Made by a program: the position numbers and the translations under genes. From Mycobacterium sp. Marseille-P9652 (lineage in GTDB: Bacteria > Actinomycetota > Actinomycetes > Mycobacteriales > Mycobacteriaceae): a DNA stretch of 64,000 nucleotides. The stretch lies in NCBI RefSeq assembly GCF_902652685.1, contig NZ_CACRUY010000007.1, positions 82,314-146,313 on the forward strand, given 5' to 3'. Positions 55,637 through 64,000 of this stretch are shown here, piece by piece. The notes below the pieces were generated by a model. The model searched no databases. It had not been told where the DNA came from and was given only the letters and a program-made list of their open reading frames with translations. The number at the start of each line of letters is the position of its first letter. The stretch's first letter is position 1.

Positions 55637-56482
55637 TCAGGCCGTCAGAAACGCGGTGGTGACGGCGTTGAAGAAGTCGGCGCGTTCCCACTGGACCCAG
55701 TGGCCCGTGTTCGCCGTGATGAGCACGTCGGCGTTGGGCATCCGCTCGCCCAGCATCGCCGCGCCGCTGGGCTTGTTGACCTTGTCGTCCCGCCCCCAGA
55801 TGACCAGCGTCGGGGTGGCCAGGTGGTTGAGCCGGCGGTCGCGGGTGAAATCCATCCGCCACAGCGCGCCTAGCGCCGCGGGCCGTTGCAACGGCGGGTT
55901 GGCGACGACCTCGGGCTCGATCGACGACTGGTAGCGCGCCTCGATCAGGGCCTCGGGAACGGCCTCGCCGTCGTACACCAGATACGTGCGGATGAAGGTG
56001 CGCAGCTTGTCCAGGCTGGGCCCGTCGCCGCCGTAGTACGACAGCAGGCTCTTCAGGCCCGCGGTGGGCAACCCGCGCGTCGTCCCGACTCCGCCCGGAC
56101 CCATCAGCACCAGCTTGTCGACCCGATGCGGGGTGTCCAGGGCGAGGCGCAACGCGCAGGCACCGCCGTAGGAGTTGCCGACGAGGTGCGCGCGCTGGAT
56201 GCCGAGTTGGTCGAGCATGCCGCGGATGTGCTCGGCCAGGTAGCCGAACGGGTCGTTGCGGTCGACGCCCTTGGCCGAGCGGCCGTAGCCGGGCATGTCG
56301 GGGACGATCACCCGGAAGTTCTCGGCCAGGGGCTCGATGTTCCGCGAAAAGTTCGACACGCCCGACGCGCCCGGCCCGCCGCCGTGCAGGAGGACCACCG
56401 GCGCACCCTCTCCCGCGTCGACGAGGAAGATGTCCTTCCCGTTGACGCGCACGGTGCGCTCGGTCATGGTGTTGCTTGTCAT
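55637..56482 (-). CDS. Meta-cleavage-product C-C hydrolase (MhpC/BphD/HsaD-like)
   Basis: A 281-residue alpha/beta hydrolase. The oxyanion loop is HGGGPGASGVSNF, nucleophile Ser104 in GNSYGGACA, Asp232 in WGRDDKV and His261 in TGHWVQWE. The GGGPGASG signature is diagnostic of enzymes cleaving 2-hydroxy-6-oxo-dienoates into a hydroxypentadienoate plus an acid. It sits between the hydroxylase and the second dioxygenase, and its dienoate product feeds the hydratase encoded at 58.8 kb. Confidence 0.94.
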   Translation of the reverse strand: MTSNTMTERTVRVNGKDIFLVDAGEGAPVVLLHGGGPGASGVSNFSRNIEPLAENFRVIVPDMPGYGRSAKGVDRNDPFGYLAEHIRGMLDQLGIQRAHLVGNSYGGACALRLALDTPHRVDKLVLMGPGGVGTTRGLPTAGLKSLLSYYGGDGPSLDKLRTFIRTYLVYDGEAVPEALIEARYQSSIEPEVVANPPLQRPAALGALWRMDFTRDRRLNHLATPTLVIWGRDDKVNKPSGAAMLGERMPNADVLITANTGHWVQWERADFFNAVTTAFLTA

Positions 56483-56493
56483 CGATTCCGCCC

Positions 56494-58041
56494 CTATACC
56501 TTCAACCCGGCCGGGGGTGCCGGCAGCCGCTGGTCTTCCTTGGCGGCCGCGTACACGAACCCGTCGGGCCGCACCGCCACCACCGACGCGCCGCGCTTGT
56601 CCAGCCAGCGCGTCAGGACGCCGTCGGCGTCCACGACGCTGTCCGCGCTCGGAACCGCGCCGGGCACAAGGATTTTCAGCACGGGAACGCCCGCTTCACG
56701 CCAGGCCCGCAAATCGGGGGCGGGACCGAGGTGCAGGACGGTCCAGCGGCCGCCGATGACGTCGTCCAGGCGGACGGCGTCGCCCTTCTCCTCGACGACC
56801 CACGGCTGCGGGATGAGGCAGCCGACCGCGCCGTTTCCGTTGTGCGCCAACAGCCCGGTGCGATACCGCGCGTCCGGCAGCCAGCGGTGCTGGCGGAGCC
56901 ACGACGTGAACCCGGGCACCTTGCTCGCGGTGCGGAAGAAGTGGTTTCGCACGGCGGCGCGCCGCGGGTCGCGCTGGATGATCAGCCTGCCCGTCTTGAC
57001 CGCGCGGTTGGTCACGTCCTTGACGTGCGGCAGCCGCTCGGCCTGGTAGGTGTCGAGCACCGATTCGGGCAGGGAGCCGTTGAGCACCGCGCCCAGCTTC
57101 CAGCACAGGTTCGCCACGTCGCGGACGCCGGCGCACATGCCCTGGCCGATCCACGGCGGCATCGCGTGTGCGGCGTCGCCGGCCAGGAAGACGCGGCCGA
57201 CGCGCCACCGGTCGGCGAATCGGACGTGGTGGCTGTAGCAGGCGAACCCGAGGATCTTCACGTCGTCGGGCGAGATCCCCTGACGCCGCAGCACCTTCCA
57301 GATCGCCTCCTCGGAGAGGAGGTCCTTCTCGTCCTCGTCGTCGCGCACCGGGAACTCCCACCGGTGGTGGCCCAGCGGGGTGGGGCAGTCGACGGTCGGC
57401 CGCTCGGGGTTGCAGTGGAACCGCAGCCGGTCGTGGCCGGGCCACTCCTTGAGCACCTTGGTGTCAATGACGATCCAGCGCTCACCGTAGGTGCGCCCGC
57501 TGAAACCGATGCCCAGCTGGCCGCGGATGAAGCTCGATCCGCCGTCCGCGGCGATGACGTACGAGGCACGGATCCGGCGGAATTCGTCGACGCGAAGATC
57601 GGCCAGCATCAACTCGACGTGGTCGTCGCGCTGCACCACCCGCAGGCATTCGTGCTCGAGCAAAACCGTGACGTTGGGGAAGCGGTCCACCCCCTCGCGC
57701 AACACCTTCTCCAGGGCCGGTTGGTAGATGAACTGCTGCGGCGGGTGGCCGTTACCGCGCGACACCGGCAAGAGCCGCACGAACGGCACGCCGTCGGCGT
57801 CGACGAAGTTGGCGCCGTTGCCGGGCTGCATGTCGGCGTTGAGGCGGTCGGCCAGGCCGACCTGCTGCCAGATCCGCACGACCTCTTCGTCGGTCGATAT
57901 GGCCCTGGCGCGCGTGTAGATGTTCGGATCGCGCTCGACGACGACGACCTTGAGGCCCAGCTGGCCGAGCAGGTTGGCGGCGGTGACGCCGACCGGCCCG
58001 TACCCGACGATCGCTACGTCGTAAATCGGTTGGTCTGCCAT
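56494..58041 (-). CDS. FAD-dependent aromatic hydroxylase (MhpA-like), unit 2
   Basis: A 515-residue flavin monooxygenase: VAIVGYGPVGVTAANLLG, the DG motif AADGGSSFIRGQLG, and GDAAHAMPPWIGQGMCAGVRD. C-terminal thioredoxin-like extension present. Paralogous to the + strand hydroxylase at 51.0 kb but clearly diverged, so it may act on another intermediate. It heads the minus-strand unit; 91 bases separate it from the divergent TetR, including an imperfect AGCTC...GAGCT palindrome. Confidence 0.93.
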   Translation of the reverse strand: MADQPIYDVAIVGYGPVGVTAANLLGQLGLKVVVVERDPNIYTRARAISTDEEVVRIWQQVGLADRLNADMQPGNGANFVDADGVPFVRLLPVSRGNGHPPQQFIYQPALEKVLREGVDRFPNVTVLLEHECLRVVQRDDHVELMLADLRVDEFRRIRASYVIAADGGSSFIRGQLGIGFSGRTYGERWIVIDTKVLKEWPGHDRLRFHCNPERPTVDCPTPLGHHRWEFPVRDDEDEKDLLSEEAIWKVLRRQGISPDDVKILGFACYSHHVRFADRWRVGRVFLAGDAAHAMPPWIGQGMCAGVRDVANLCWKLGAVLNGSLPESVLDTYQAERLPHVKDVTNRAVKTGRLIIQRDPRRAAVRNHFFRTASKVPGFTSWLRQHRWLPDARYRTGLLAHNGNGAVGCLIPQPWVVEEKGDAVRLDDVIGGRWTVLHLGPAPDLRAWREAGVPVLKILVPGAVPSADSVVDADGVLTRWLDKRGASVVAVRPDGFVYAAAKEDQRLPAPPAGLKV

Positions 58042-58090
58042 GAGGGGAACTTTCGGTGAAGAGGTTGTTAATGTAGTGATCCATACAGTA

Positions 58091-58108
58091 AGCTCTCGAT
58101 AGCGAGCT
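58091..58108. promoter_or_regulatory. Imperfect palindrome AGCTCTCGATAGCGAGCT
   Basis: Five-base perfect arms AGCTC/GAGCT, 18 bases overall, between the divergent FAD hydroxylase (58041) and TetR (58133) starts. Candidate operator of the second TetR protein. Confidence 0.45.
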
Positions 58109-58132
58109 CGTCAACACCCCGGAGGAGGGAAT

Positions 58133-58792
58133 GTGGCACAGAAAAAGTCGGCGCCCCCCCGCGCCGCCGAACCCCGTCCCCAGCGGCGCACACGTGCCAA
58201 CGGCGAACAGTCCCGCGAGCGGATCCTCGACGCGGCAACCGAAGTCGCCACCGAGCGCGGTTATGACGGCACGACCATCTCGCTTGTCAGCAAGAAGAGC
58301 GGCCTGCCGCCGACCTCTATCTACTGGCACTTCGCCGACAAGGACGACCTGATCGCCGCGGTCATCGAACGAAGCTTTCAGCGCTGGCTGGCCGAGCTCG
58401 ACCTGCCCGAAGTGACGGCGGGTCACGAGTTCGTCAGGGAGCTCGGCGGGCGGGTCGCGAAGGCGCTCCTCGACGCGCCGGACTTCCTCCGCCTCGGGCT
58501 CATGCTGAGCCTGGAGCGTCGCCCCGTCGAGCCACGGGCCAGGGAGATGTTCCTCGAGGTCCGCGATCGCGCGTTCCGCCGGTTCGAAACCATGGTGCGG
58601 CAGGTGGCGCCGAAGCTCGACGACGAGGGTGTGCGCCTGCTCACGACCTACGCGATCGCCGGCGCCGACGGTCTGTTCATCGCCAAGGAAGTCGGCGGGG
58701 ATTCCGTCGACCTGGTCAGGCTGTTGGACCTGCACGCCCGGGTCGTCTTCGAGGCAGCGGCCAAGCTGCTCGAACCCGGGGGGCCGGCATGA
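58133..58792 (+). CDS. TetR-family regulator of the lower pathway
   Basis: A 219-residue TetR protein with a basic N-terminal tail (AQKKSAPPRAAEPRPQRRTR). HTH: ILDAATEVATERGYDGTTIS, LVSKKSGLPPTSIYWHFADK. GTG at 58133 follows an excellent GGAGGAGGGA. It overlaps the hydratase start by ATGA, so the repressor and the lower-pathway enzymes share one mRNA, and it is divergent from the FAD hydroxylase unit, its probable second target. Confidence 0.9.
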   Translation: MAQKKSAPPRAAEPRPQRRTRANGEQSRERILDAATEVATERGYDGTTISLVSKKSGLPPTSIYWHFADKDDLIAAVIERSFQRWLAELDLPEVTAGHEFVRELGGRVAKALLDAPDFLRLGLMLSLERRPVEPRAREMFLEVRDRAFRRFETMVRQVAPKLDDEGVRLLTTYAIAGADGLFIAKEVGGDSVDLVRLLDLHARVVFEAAAKLLEPGGPA

Positions 58793-59577
58793 CCACGGAG
58801 ACCGCTCGGCTGACCGACGCGGCGCAACTGCTTTACGACGCGCAGAGCACCCGCGTCCCGATCGAGCCGCTGACGCAGATGTATCCGAATATGACGGTCG
58901 CGCAGGCATACTCGGTGCAGCGCGCCAACATGGCCCGCCACCTCGCCGAGGGTCGTGTGCTGCGCGGCCACAAGATCGGCATCACCTCCGCGCCCATGCA
59001 GGAGCTTCTCGGCGTGGACGAGCCGGACTTCGGCTACATCCTCGACAGCATGGTGCTGCCCGACGCGGCGACCGTGCCGGTCACCGCGTTCTGCGCGCCG
59101 CGCGTCGAGCCGGAGGTCGCATTCCTGATGCGCGCGCCTCTGCGTGGGCCGGGAGTGACGATCGCCGACGTGCTGGCCGCCACGGAAGCGGTCGCCCCGG
59201 CGTTGGAGATCGTGGACAGCCGGATCGCCGATTGGCGGATCACGTTGGCGGACACCGTGGCCGACAACGCGAGCTCCGGTGCGGTGGTGCTGGGTGAGTG
59301 GGTGCCGATCGGCCGGGCGCCGGCGCTCCCCGAGACGACCGCGACGCTCGTCGTCAACGGCGTGACCGTCGCCACGGGCGCGGGCACCGCCGTGCTGGGT
59401 CATCCCGCGGCGGCCGTCGCCTGGCTGGCCAACGCGGTCGCGAAATACGGCACCACCATCGAGGCCGGCGAGTTCGTCATGTCCGGCTCGTACACCACGG
59501 CGCCGTTCGTCGGGGCGGGAGATCGGGCGTCGGCGACGGTCAGCGGGCTCGGCTCCGTCAGCGTGAGTTTCGAGTAG
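58789..59577 (+). CDS. 2-hydroxypenta-2,4-dienoate hydratase (MhpD/HsaE-like)
   Basis: A 262-residue FAH-fold lyase adding water to 2-hydroxypentadienoate to give 4-hydroxy-2-oxovalerate. Visible family blocks: [17 protein letters not shown], metal ligands in [19 protein letters not shown], and [15 protein letters not shown] at 58789 is coupled to TetR. First enzyme of the lower meta pathway here. Confidence 0.93.
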   Translation: MTTETARLTDAAQLLYDAQSTRVPIEPLTQMYPNMTVAQAYSVQRANMARHLAEGRVLRGHKIGITSAPMQELLGVDEPDFGYILDSMVLPDAATVPVTAFCAPRVEPEVAFLMRAPLRGPGVTIADVLAATEAVAPALEIVDSRIADWRITLADTVADNASSGAVVLGEWVPIGRAPALPETTATLVVNGVTVATGAGTAVLGHPAAAVAWLANAVAKYGTTIEAGEFVMSGSYTTAPFVGAGDRASATVSGLGSVSVSFE

Positions 59578-59588
59578 GGAGCAGTTCA

Positions 59589-60542
59589 GTGAGTGACGAA
59601 CGATATCGGGTCGCCATCATCGGGTCGGGCAACATCGGCACCGACCTGATGATCAAAGCTGTCCGCAGCGATGGCCCGCTGGAAATGGCGGCGATGATCG
59701 GCATCGACCCCGGGTCCGAGGGGCTGGCCAGGGCGAAACGCCTAGGCGTCCCAACGTCTTCGGAGGGGATCGAGGGCCTGCTGGCGATGCCCCACTTCGA
59801 CGACATCCGGCTGGTGTTCGACGCCACCAGCGCCAGCGCCCACGTCGGGCACTGGAACATGCTGCGCGACAATGACGTCCGCGTCCTCGACCTGACGCCG
59901 GCGGCCGTCGGACCCTTCTGCGTGCCGGTGGTGAACCTGGATGACCACATCGACGCGCCGAACCTGAACATGGTGACGTGCGGGGGCCAGGCCACCGTGC
60001 CGATCGTCGCCGCCGTCAACAACGCCGCCCCGGTGTCATACGCCGAGATCGTCTCCTCGATCTCGTCCAAGTCGGCCGGCCCGGGCACGCGCGCCAACAT
60101 CGACGAGTTGACCGAGACCACCGCCACCGCGCTGAAAGTGGTTGGCGGAGCGCAGCGAAGCAAGGCGGTGATCATCCTCAACCCGGCCGATCCGCCGATT
60201 CTCATGCGCAACACCGTTTACTGCCTGGTCGAGGGCGACTGCGACCACGAGGCCATGAACGCCTCGATCGCCGCCATGGTGGAGCGGGTCACCGCGTATG
60301 TGCCGGGCTACCGGCTCACCAAGCCCGTTCAGTTCGAGACGTTCGACGCCGACCGGCCGCTGCACATCCCGGAGACCGGGAAGTTCATGGGCACCCGGGT
60401 CACTGTCATGCTGCAGGTGACGGGCGCCGCGCACTACCTGCCCGCCTACGCGGGCAACCTCGACATCATGACGTCGGCCGCCCTGGCCACCGCGGAACGG
60501 ATCGCCGCGCACTCGATGACGGCGCTGGGAGCACGGAAATGA
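59589..60542 (+). CDS. Acetaldehyde dehydrogenase, acylating (MhpF/HsaG-like)
   Basis: A 317-residue NAD- and CoA-dependent enzyme turning acetaldehyde or propionaldehyde into the acyl-CoA. Cofactor site [14 protein letters not shown], catalytic Cys in [13 protein letters not shown], and [17 protein letters not shown]. Works as a channelling complex with the aldolase encoded next (ATGA overlap). GTG at 59589. Confidence 0.95.
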   Translation: MSDERYRVAIIGSGNIGTDLMIKAVRSDGPLEMAAMIGIDPGSEGLARAKRLGVPTSSEGIEGLLAMPHFDDIRLVFDATSASAHVGHWNMLRDNDVRVLDLTPAAVGPFCVPVVNLDDHIDAPNLNMVTCGGQATVPIVAAVNNAAPVSYAEIVSSISSKSAGPGTRANIDELTETTATALKVVGGAQRSKAVIILNPADPPILMRNTVYCLVEGDCDHEAMNASIAAMVERVTAYVPGYRLTKPVQFETFDADRPLHIPETGKFMGTRVTVMLQVTGAAHYLPAYAGNLDIMTSAALATAERIAAHSMTALGARK

Positions 60543-61558
60543 CCAAGCCGCTCTACATCAGCGACGTGACGCTGCGCGACGGGATGCACGCCGTCCGGCA
60601 CTCCTACACGCTCGAGCAGGTCACCGCGATCGCCCGGGCGCTCGATGCCGGCGGCGTCGACTCGATCGAGGTTGCCCACGGCGACGGGCTTTCCGGGTCC
60701 AGCTGCGTCTACGGGTTCGGCGCCCACACCGACCTGGAGTGGATCGAAGCCGTGGCCGCGACGGTGACGAGGGCCAAGGTGGCGACCCTCGTGCTGCCGG
60801 GCGTCGGGACGGTGAAAGACCTCACCGCCGCGCACCGGGCGGGCGCGAGTGTGGTGCGCGTCGCGACGCACTGCACGGAGGCCGATATCTCCGCGCACCA
60901 CATCGCCGCGGCACGTGACCTCGGCATGGACACCGTCGGTTTCCTGATGATGAGCCACATGACCGCGCCGCAGAAACTCGCCGAACAGGCCGTCCTGATG
61001 GAGGGATACGGGGCCGGGTGCGTCTACGTCGTCGACTCCGGTGGCGCGATGACCATGCGTGACGTCGCCGAACGCGTGCAGGCCGTCCGCGAAAGCTTGG
61101 ACGAAGCAACCGAAGTCGGTATCCACGCCCACCACAACATGGCGCTCGGAGTGGCCAACTCGATCGTCGCCGTCGAGCACGGCTGCCACCGTGTCGATGC
61201 CTCGCTGACGGGCATGGGCGCGGGCGCCGGCAACGCGCCGCTGGAGGTCTTCGTCGCCGCGGCCACCCGGATGGGCTGGAAACACGGCTGCGACCTCAAC
61301 GCGCTCGAAGATGCCGCCGACGACCTGGTGCGGCCCCTGCAGGAGCGCCCGGTGCGCGTCGACCGGGAGACCCTGACGCTCGGCTACGCCGGCGTGTACT
61401 CCAGCTTCCTGCGGCACGCCGAGGCGACCGCCGACCGGTTCGACGTCGACGCGCGTTCGCTCCTGGTGGAAGCCGGCCGTCGCGGCCTGATCGGCGGCCA
61501 GGAGGACCTGCTCGTCGACATCGCTCTGGACCTGACCGGCGACCGGGCCTCCGGATAA
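60539..61558 (+). CDS. dmpG: 4-hydroxy-2-oxovalerate aldolase (MhpE/HsaF-like)
   Basis: A 339-residue HMGL-like TIM-barrel aldolase splitting 4-hydroxy-2-oxo acids into pyruvate and an aldehyde that is passed to the partner dehydrogenase. [13 protein letters not shown] holds the metal-binding Asp and catalytic His, VDSGGAMTM follows, and [15 protein letters not shown] supplies the metal His pair. The C-terminal ~60 residues are the communication domain. Last gene of the + strand TetR-hydratase-dehydrogenase-aldolase unit. Confidence 0.95.
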   Translation: MTKPLYISDVTLRDGMHAVRHSYTLEQVTAIARALDAGGVDSIEVAHGDGLSGSSCVYGFGAHTDLEWIEAVAATVTRAKVATLVLPGVGTVKDLTAAHRAGASVVRVATHCTEADISAHHIAAARDLGMDTVGFLMMSHMTAPQKLAEQAVLMEGYGAGCVYVVDSGGAMTMRDVAERVQAVRESLDEATEVGIHAHHNMALGVANSIVAVEHGCHRVDASLTGMGAGAGNAPLEVFVAAATRMGWKHGCDLNALEDAADDLVRPLQERPVRVDRETLTLGYAGVYSSFLRHAEATADRFDVDARSLLVEAGRRGLIGGQEDLLVDIALDLTGDRASG

Positions 61559-61661
61559 GCCCCGGCCTACCGCACGCGGGCTACGGTGCGGCCGCGACGG
61601 AGTCAGGACGCCGGCTAACGCGTCGCGACATCGAGGCGATACACCATCGTGAGGATCGACA

Positions 61662-61724
61662 CGGGCACGAGCCCGCAGCTTGCCCGGCGAATCAGCGGAC
61701 GCCGCGGCTGGTGACTCGTGCCCG
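61662..61724. repeat. 10-bp inverted repeat in a 194-base gap
   Basis: CGGGCACGAG (61662-61671) and CTCGTGCCCG (61715-61724) are perfect inverted copies with a 43-base loop, between the aldolase stop and the secreted-protein start. It could form a long-loop hairpin but is not a standard terminator. Confidence 0.4.
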
Positions 61725-61752
61725 GACTGTGCGGCCCGACAGGGGTGAATCG

Positions 61753-62259
61753 ATGAGAAGGCTGGTTGCTCTCTGTATCCCGGCCACTGCCTGGCTAGGC
61801 CTCAGCGTTCCCGCGGCACAGGCGGATATCGGCGGAAACGTTCCCGGCCCCGGGTTGTGCGACTATCCCGGGGTGGGGGGCTCGGGCATGGAGATGGGTG
61901 CCTATCACTACTGGTGCGACTTCCCCACCGAGGAGAACGGCAGCCGCTGGCACTGCGAGTACGGTGGCGGCGCGGTGCAGGGTGTCGGTGGCGTCAACAT
62001 CCTGCTCTTCAGCGCCTCGGTCATCACTCCCCTGGGCGTACTGGAGGGGACGTGTTCGTTCCGCTGCCCCGATGGCTCGCTCTCGGCCCCGCCGAATCCG
62101 CCGGGCGCATGGAAGAACGCGCTCACCCCGAAGAAATGCGTTCCGGTCGAGGTTGCGCCGGCATCCGAACCGAACCACGAGCTGCCGCCTTGGCCGGGGC
62201 AACTTCCGGGTGTGACCAATCCGGCTACCCCGAACCCGGTGACCACGGAGAATCCGTAG
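61753..62259 (+). CDS. Secreted mycobacterial protein of unknown function
   Basis: A 168-residue protein with a Sec signal (MRRLVALCIPATAWLGLSVPAAQA, cleavage after AQA). The mature part has six Cys (GLCDYPGVGG, YHYWCDFPT, WHCEYGGGA, GTCSFRCPDG, PKKCVP) probably in disulfides, and a Pro/Thr-rich end (PGVTNPATPNPVTTENP). Similar small Cys-rich exported proteins recur in mycobacterial genomes, without known role. ATG 61753 chosen as it opens the signal peptide. Confidence 0.82.
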   Translation: MRRLVALCIPATAWLGLSVPAAQADIGGNVPGPGLCDYPGVGGSGMEMGAYHYWCDFPTEENGSRWHCEYGGGAVQGVGGVNILLFSASVITPLGVLEGTCSFRCPDGSLSAPPNPPGAWKNALTPKKCVPVEVAPASEPNHELPPWPGQLPGVTNPATPNPVTTENP

Positions 62260-62274
62260 CCAGACTGCAGCCGT

Positions 62275-63054
62275 CTATCTCCCGTCTTTCTTCCGGGAGA
62301 GGAAGGCCTGCATGTGCTCCTGCGGTTCGCCGGTCAGGAACGCCAGCCCGAACTGTTCGACGCTGTCCTCGACCGCCGCGTGCACCGTCATGTCGAACCA
62401 CTTGTTGAGCAGCCGCTTCTGCTGCCGGACCGCGTGCGGGCCGAAAGTGGTGAATCTGGTTGCCAGCGCGGCGATTCGGTCGTCGAGACCGTCGGGTGCG
62501 ACCACCTCGTGCACGAGGCCCCAGGTGGCCGCCGTGGCGGCGTCGATAGTCTCGCCGGTCATCAGCAGCCACGCCGCGTGCGACGCGCCGATCAGCGCCG
62601 GCATCAACGCCGCGTGGATCACCGACGGGATTCCGACGGCCACCTCCGGCATACCGAAGGTGGCGCCCGACTCGGCGATCCGCAGGTCGCAGCACATCGC
62701 GACTTCCAGGCCGCCACCCAGGCACCAACCCGCCAACCGGGCGATGACGGGGACCGGGCACTCGCGGATGGCCTCGCACAGACCGGCGAGCCGGCGGATG
62801 AACGCTTCGGCGCTCGATCGGTCCAGGGCGACCATCTCGTTGATGTCCGCGCCGCCGATGAACGCCCTGTCACCCTGTCCCCGGAACACGACGGCCCGGG
62901 CCTCGTCGTCTTGCCCGACGGCCCCGAACGCCTCCGTGAGTTCCGCGATGGCGCCGGACCCGATGATGTTGAGGGGCTTCGAGTTAACGAGCTCGACGGT
63001 CACCACGCCGCCGTTCCGATCGACTCTGACGAATCGTGGCTCCATAAGGCTCAT
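62275..63054 (-). CDS. Enoyl-CoA hydratase/isomerase family protein
   Basis: A 259-residue crotonase. Oxyanion-hole strands are RAFIGGADI and AGWCLGGGLEVAMCCDLRI; the second-Glu position is GMPEVAVGIPS. The E in GGGLE and PE match the two catalytic Glu positions of true hydratases. It could hydrate or isomerise an enoyl-CoA in beta-oxidation-type degradation. ATG at 63054, or 63045. Neighbours give no pathway clue, though the ring-cleavage cluster is close. Confidence 0.9.
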   Translation of the reverse strand: MSLMEPRFVRVDRNGGVVTVELVNSKPLNIIGSGAIAELTEAFGAVGQDDEARAVVFRGQGDRAFIGGADINEMVALDRSSAEAFIRRLAGLCEAIRECPVPVIARLAGWCLGGGLEVAMCCDLRIAESGATFGMPEVAVGIPSVIHAALMPALIGASHAAWLLMTGETIDAATAATWGLVHEVVAPDGLDDRIAALATRFTTFGPHAVRQQKRLLNKWFDMTVHAAVEDSVEQFGLAFLTGEPQEHMQAFLSRKKDGR

Positions 63055-63141
63055 CCGCTCCTCGGTCGGCGCGGACGAAGACTAGCACCCGGCACACCGT
63101 GTTGAGCCATTCCGAGAAGGCGAACGAAAGTCAGGACACAC

Positions 63142-63858
63142 TCAGTAGAGCGGGACCCACACTCCGAAGAACCAGTATCCCCAGCCTCCGTACTGCCAGT
63201 TGAAGACGGGCAGGACGGTGAAGGTGTTGTAGTTGAACGGGCCGAAATCCGCCCTCGCCAGGGCCACGTCGCGCGGCGGCCCGTACCACGGGCGATTCCA
63301 GCCACCGGGAGGCGGCGGACCGTCCCACCCACCGGGGGGCGGGGGCCCGTACCAGCCGGGCGGCGCGTGGTGCGGAGGCGGCCCGTCATTCCAGCCGAAG
63401 CCCCGCTCGCGCGGCGGCGGGGGCGCGCCGCGGCCCACGACGTTGAATTGAATGTCTCCGCCCGGGCCGCCTATCTGCGTGCTGGCGGTGACCACATCGC
63501 GGCGCGGGACGTAGGGCTGGTGCACGGGCTGGGTGCTCGGCGGATTGAGGTCCGGACGCCCTTCCCGGTTGGGCGGCGGCCCGCTCGGGCCGTTAGCCGG
63601 CGCGTTCGTCTGGCTCCCCGGACCCTGGGGGCCCGGCCCATTGTCGCGGTCGCCGGGTCCATAGTTGCGGTCGCCGGGTCCGTTGCTGGGCGCGCCCGGC
63701 GAGGCACCCGGACCGTTCTGCGGCGCCGAGGGCTCCTCCCGTGGTGGCCCGCCGTGCTGCGTGCCGGGGGCGGGGTTCTGCGTTTGCGGCGCCGGGTTCT
63801 GGCTCTGTTGCGGCGGGGGGGTCTGCGGCTGTGGTGGGTGATGGGGTTGCGGGCCCCG
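63142..63858 (-). CDS. 3' part of a Pro/Gly-rich protein, 5' end not readable
   Basis: The frame is open from the stop at 63142 through the end of readable sequence; a GTG at 63525 is only one of several internal possibilities. The readable part is low-complexity (QNP, PPPP, GPGDRNY/GPGDRDN repeats), followed by a C-terminal domain with many aromatics (FNYNTFTVLPVFNWQYGGWG, YWFFGVWVPLY). Likely an exported or envelope protein. Start, length and signal cannot be determined because upstream sequence collapses into homopolymers. Confidence 0.6.
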   Translation of the reverse strand, partial: RGPQPHHPPQPQTPPPQQSQNPAPQTQNPAPGTQHGGPPREEPSAPQNGPGASPGAPSNGPGDRNYGPGDRDNGPGPQGPGSQTNAPANGPSGPPPNREGRPDLNPPSTQPVHQPYVPRRDVVTASTQIGGPGGDIQFNVVGRGAPPPPRERGFGWNDGPPPHHAPPGWYGPPPPGGWDGPPPPGGWNRPWYGPPRDVALARADFGPFNYNTFTVLPVFNWQYGGWGYWFFGVWVPLY

Positions 63859-63859
63859 C

Positions 63860-64000
63860 GACCCCCCCCCCGCGCTGCCCGGGCCCCCCCCCCCCCCGGG
63901 GCCCCCCGGGGTACCCCCGCCCCCCCCCCCCCCCCCGGGGCAGCCCCGGCCCGGGGGGGGGGGGGCCCCCGGGGGGGGACCCCCCGGCCCCCGGGCGCCC
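63860..64000. other. Low-quality homopolymer C/G end of the sequence
   Basis: The last ~140 bases are almost wholly runs of C or G up to about 18 long, with scarcely any A or T. This is unlike anything else in the window and is best read as unreliable assembly at a contig end rather than biology. Confidence 0.75.

Noticed and set aside
63471-63707. Short Arg/Thr-rich minus-strand frame near the end
   Set aside because: Out-of-frame shadow of the GPGDRNY-type repeats of the Pro/Gly-rich gene.

Overview
The window reads as a chromosomal piece of a mycobacterium, probably a slow-growing non-tuberculous species. It is GC-rich, uses GTG starts often, and packs genes with 4-base ATGA/GTGA overlaps. 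From about 1 to 35.1 kb the gene order follows, from memory, the Mycobacterium tuberculosis stretch from Rv0784 down to Rv0756c: deacetylase-like protein, EmrB-type exporter, ptrB, purC, cyp126, purB, a DUF429 protein, TetR, esterase, gamma-glutamyltransferase, purD, a carboxymuconolactone-decarboxylase-like protein, two dehydrogenases, aldA, TetR, cyp123, SDR, cyp51, its ferredoxin, an NTF2-like protein, adhB, a ketosteroid-isomerase-like protein, a HIT protein, phoR, phoP and the Rv0756c-like protein. Orthologue names are recognition from motifs and order; no search was run.

Within that backbone several genes seem to be additions: a TDT/SLAC1-type channel coupled to cyp126, a MarR/aldo-keto reductase pair, an Old Yellow Enzyme/FadH-like flavoprotein after adhB, and a secreted propeller-like protein with a RibD_C protein before the HIT gene.

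After a tRNA-Thr(TGT) gene at 35.1-35.2 kb the conserved order stops. An AT-richer stretch (35.2-37.4 kb) carries one multi-spanning membrane protein I do not recognise. It is followed by a compact signalling module: an ECF-type sigma factor with a built-in zinc-finger tail, an FHA-HTH regulator and a membrane-anchored Ser/Thr kinase with a DFN motif (37.4-41.0 kb). Next come small envelope or secreted proteins (41.0-44.2 kb), a fused N-acetylhexosamine kinase-MurQ etherase (44.1-45.9 kb), an SDR, a PerM-type membrane protein and a TetR.

From 48.2 to 61.6 kb lies a large aromatic-ring meta-cleavage locus in three transcription units. Unit 1 (+) has an extradiol dioxygenase, FAH-family hydrolase, FAD hydroxylase and P450. 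Unit 2 (-) has an FAD hydroxylase, meta-cleavage-product hydrolase, second extradiol dioxygenase and acyltransferase. Unit 3 (+) has a TetR, then the complete lower pathway: dienoate hydratase, acylating acetaldehyde dehydrogenase and hydroxy-oxovalerate aldolase. Together they would hydroxylate an aromatic compound, open the ring by meta cleavage, and feed pyruvate and an acyl-CoA to central metabolism. The natural substrate cannot be read from sequence.

The window closes with a secreted protein, an enoyl-CoA hydratase-like protein and the 3' part of a Pro/Gly-rich protein. The last ~140 bases are homopolymer C/G runs typical of a poor contig end. Several promoter regions carry clear candidate operator palindromes, described below.
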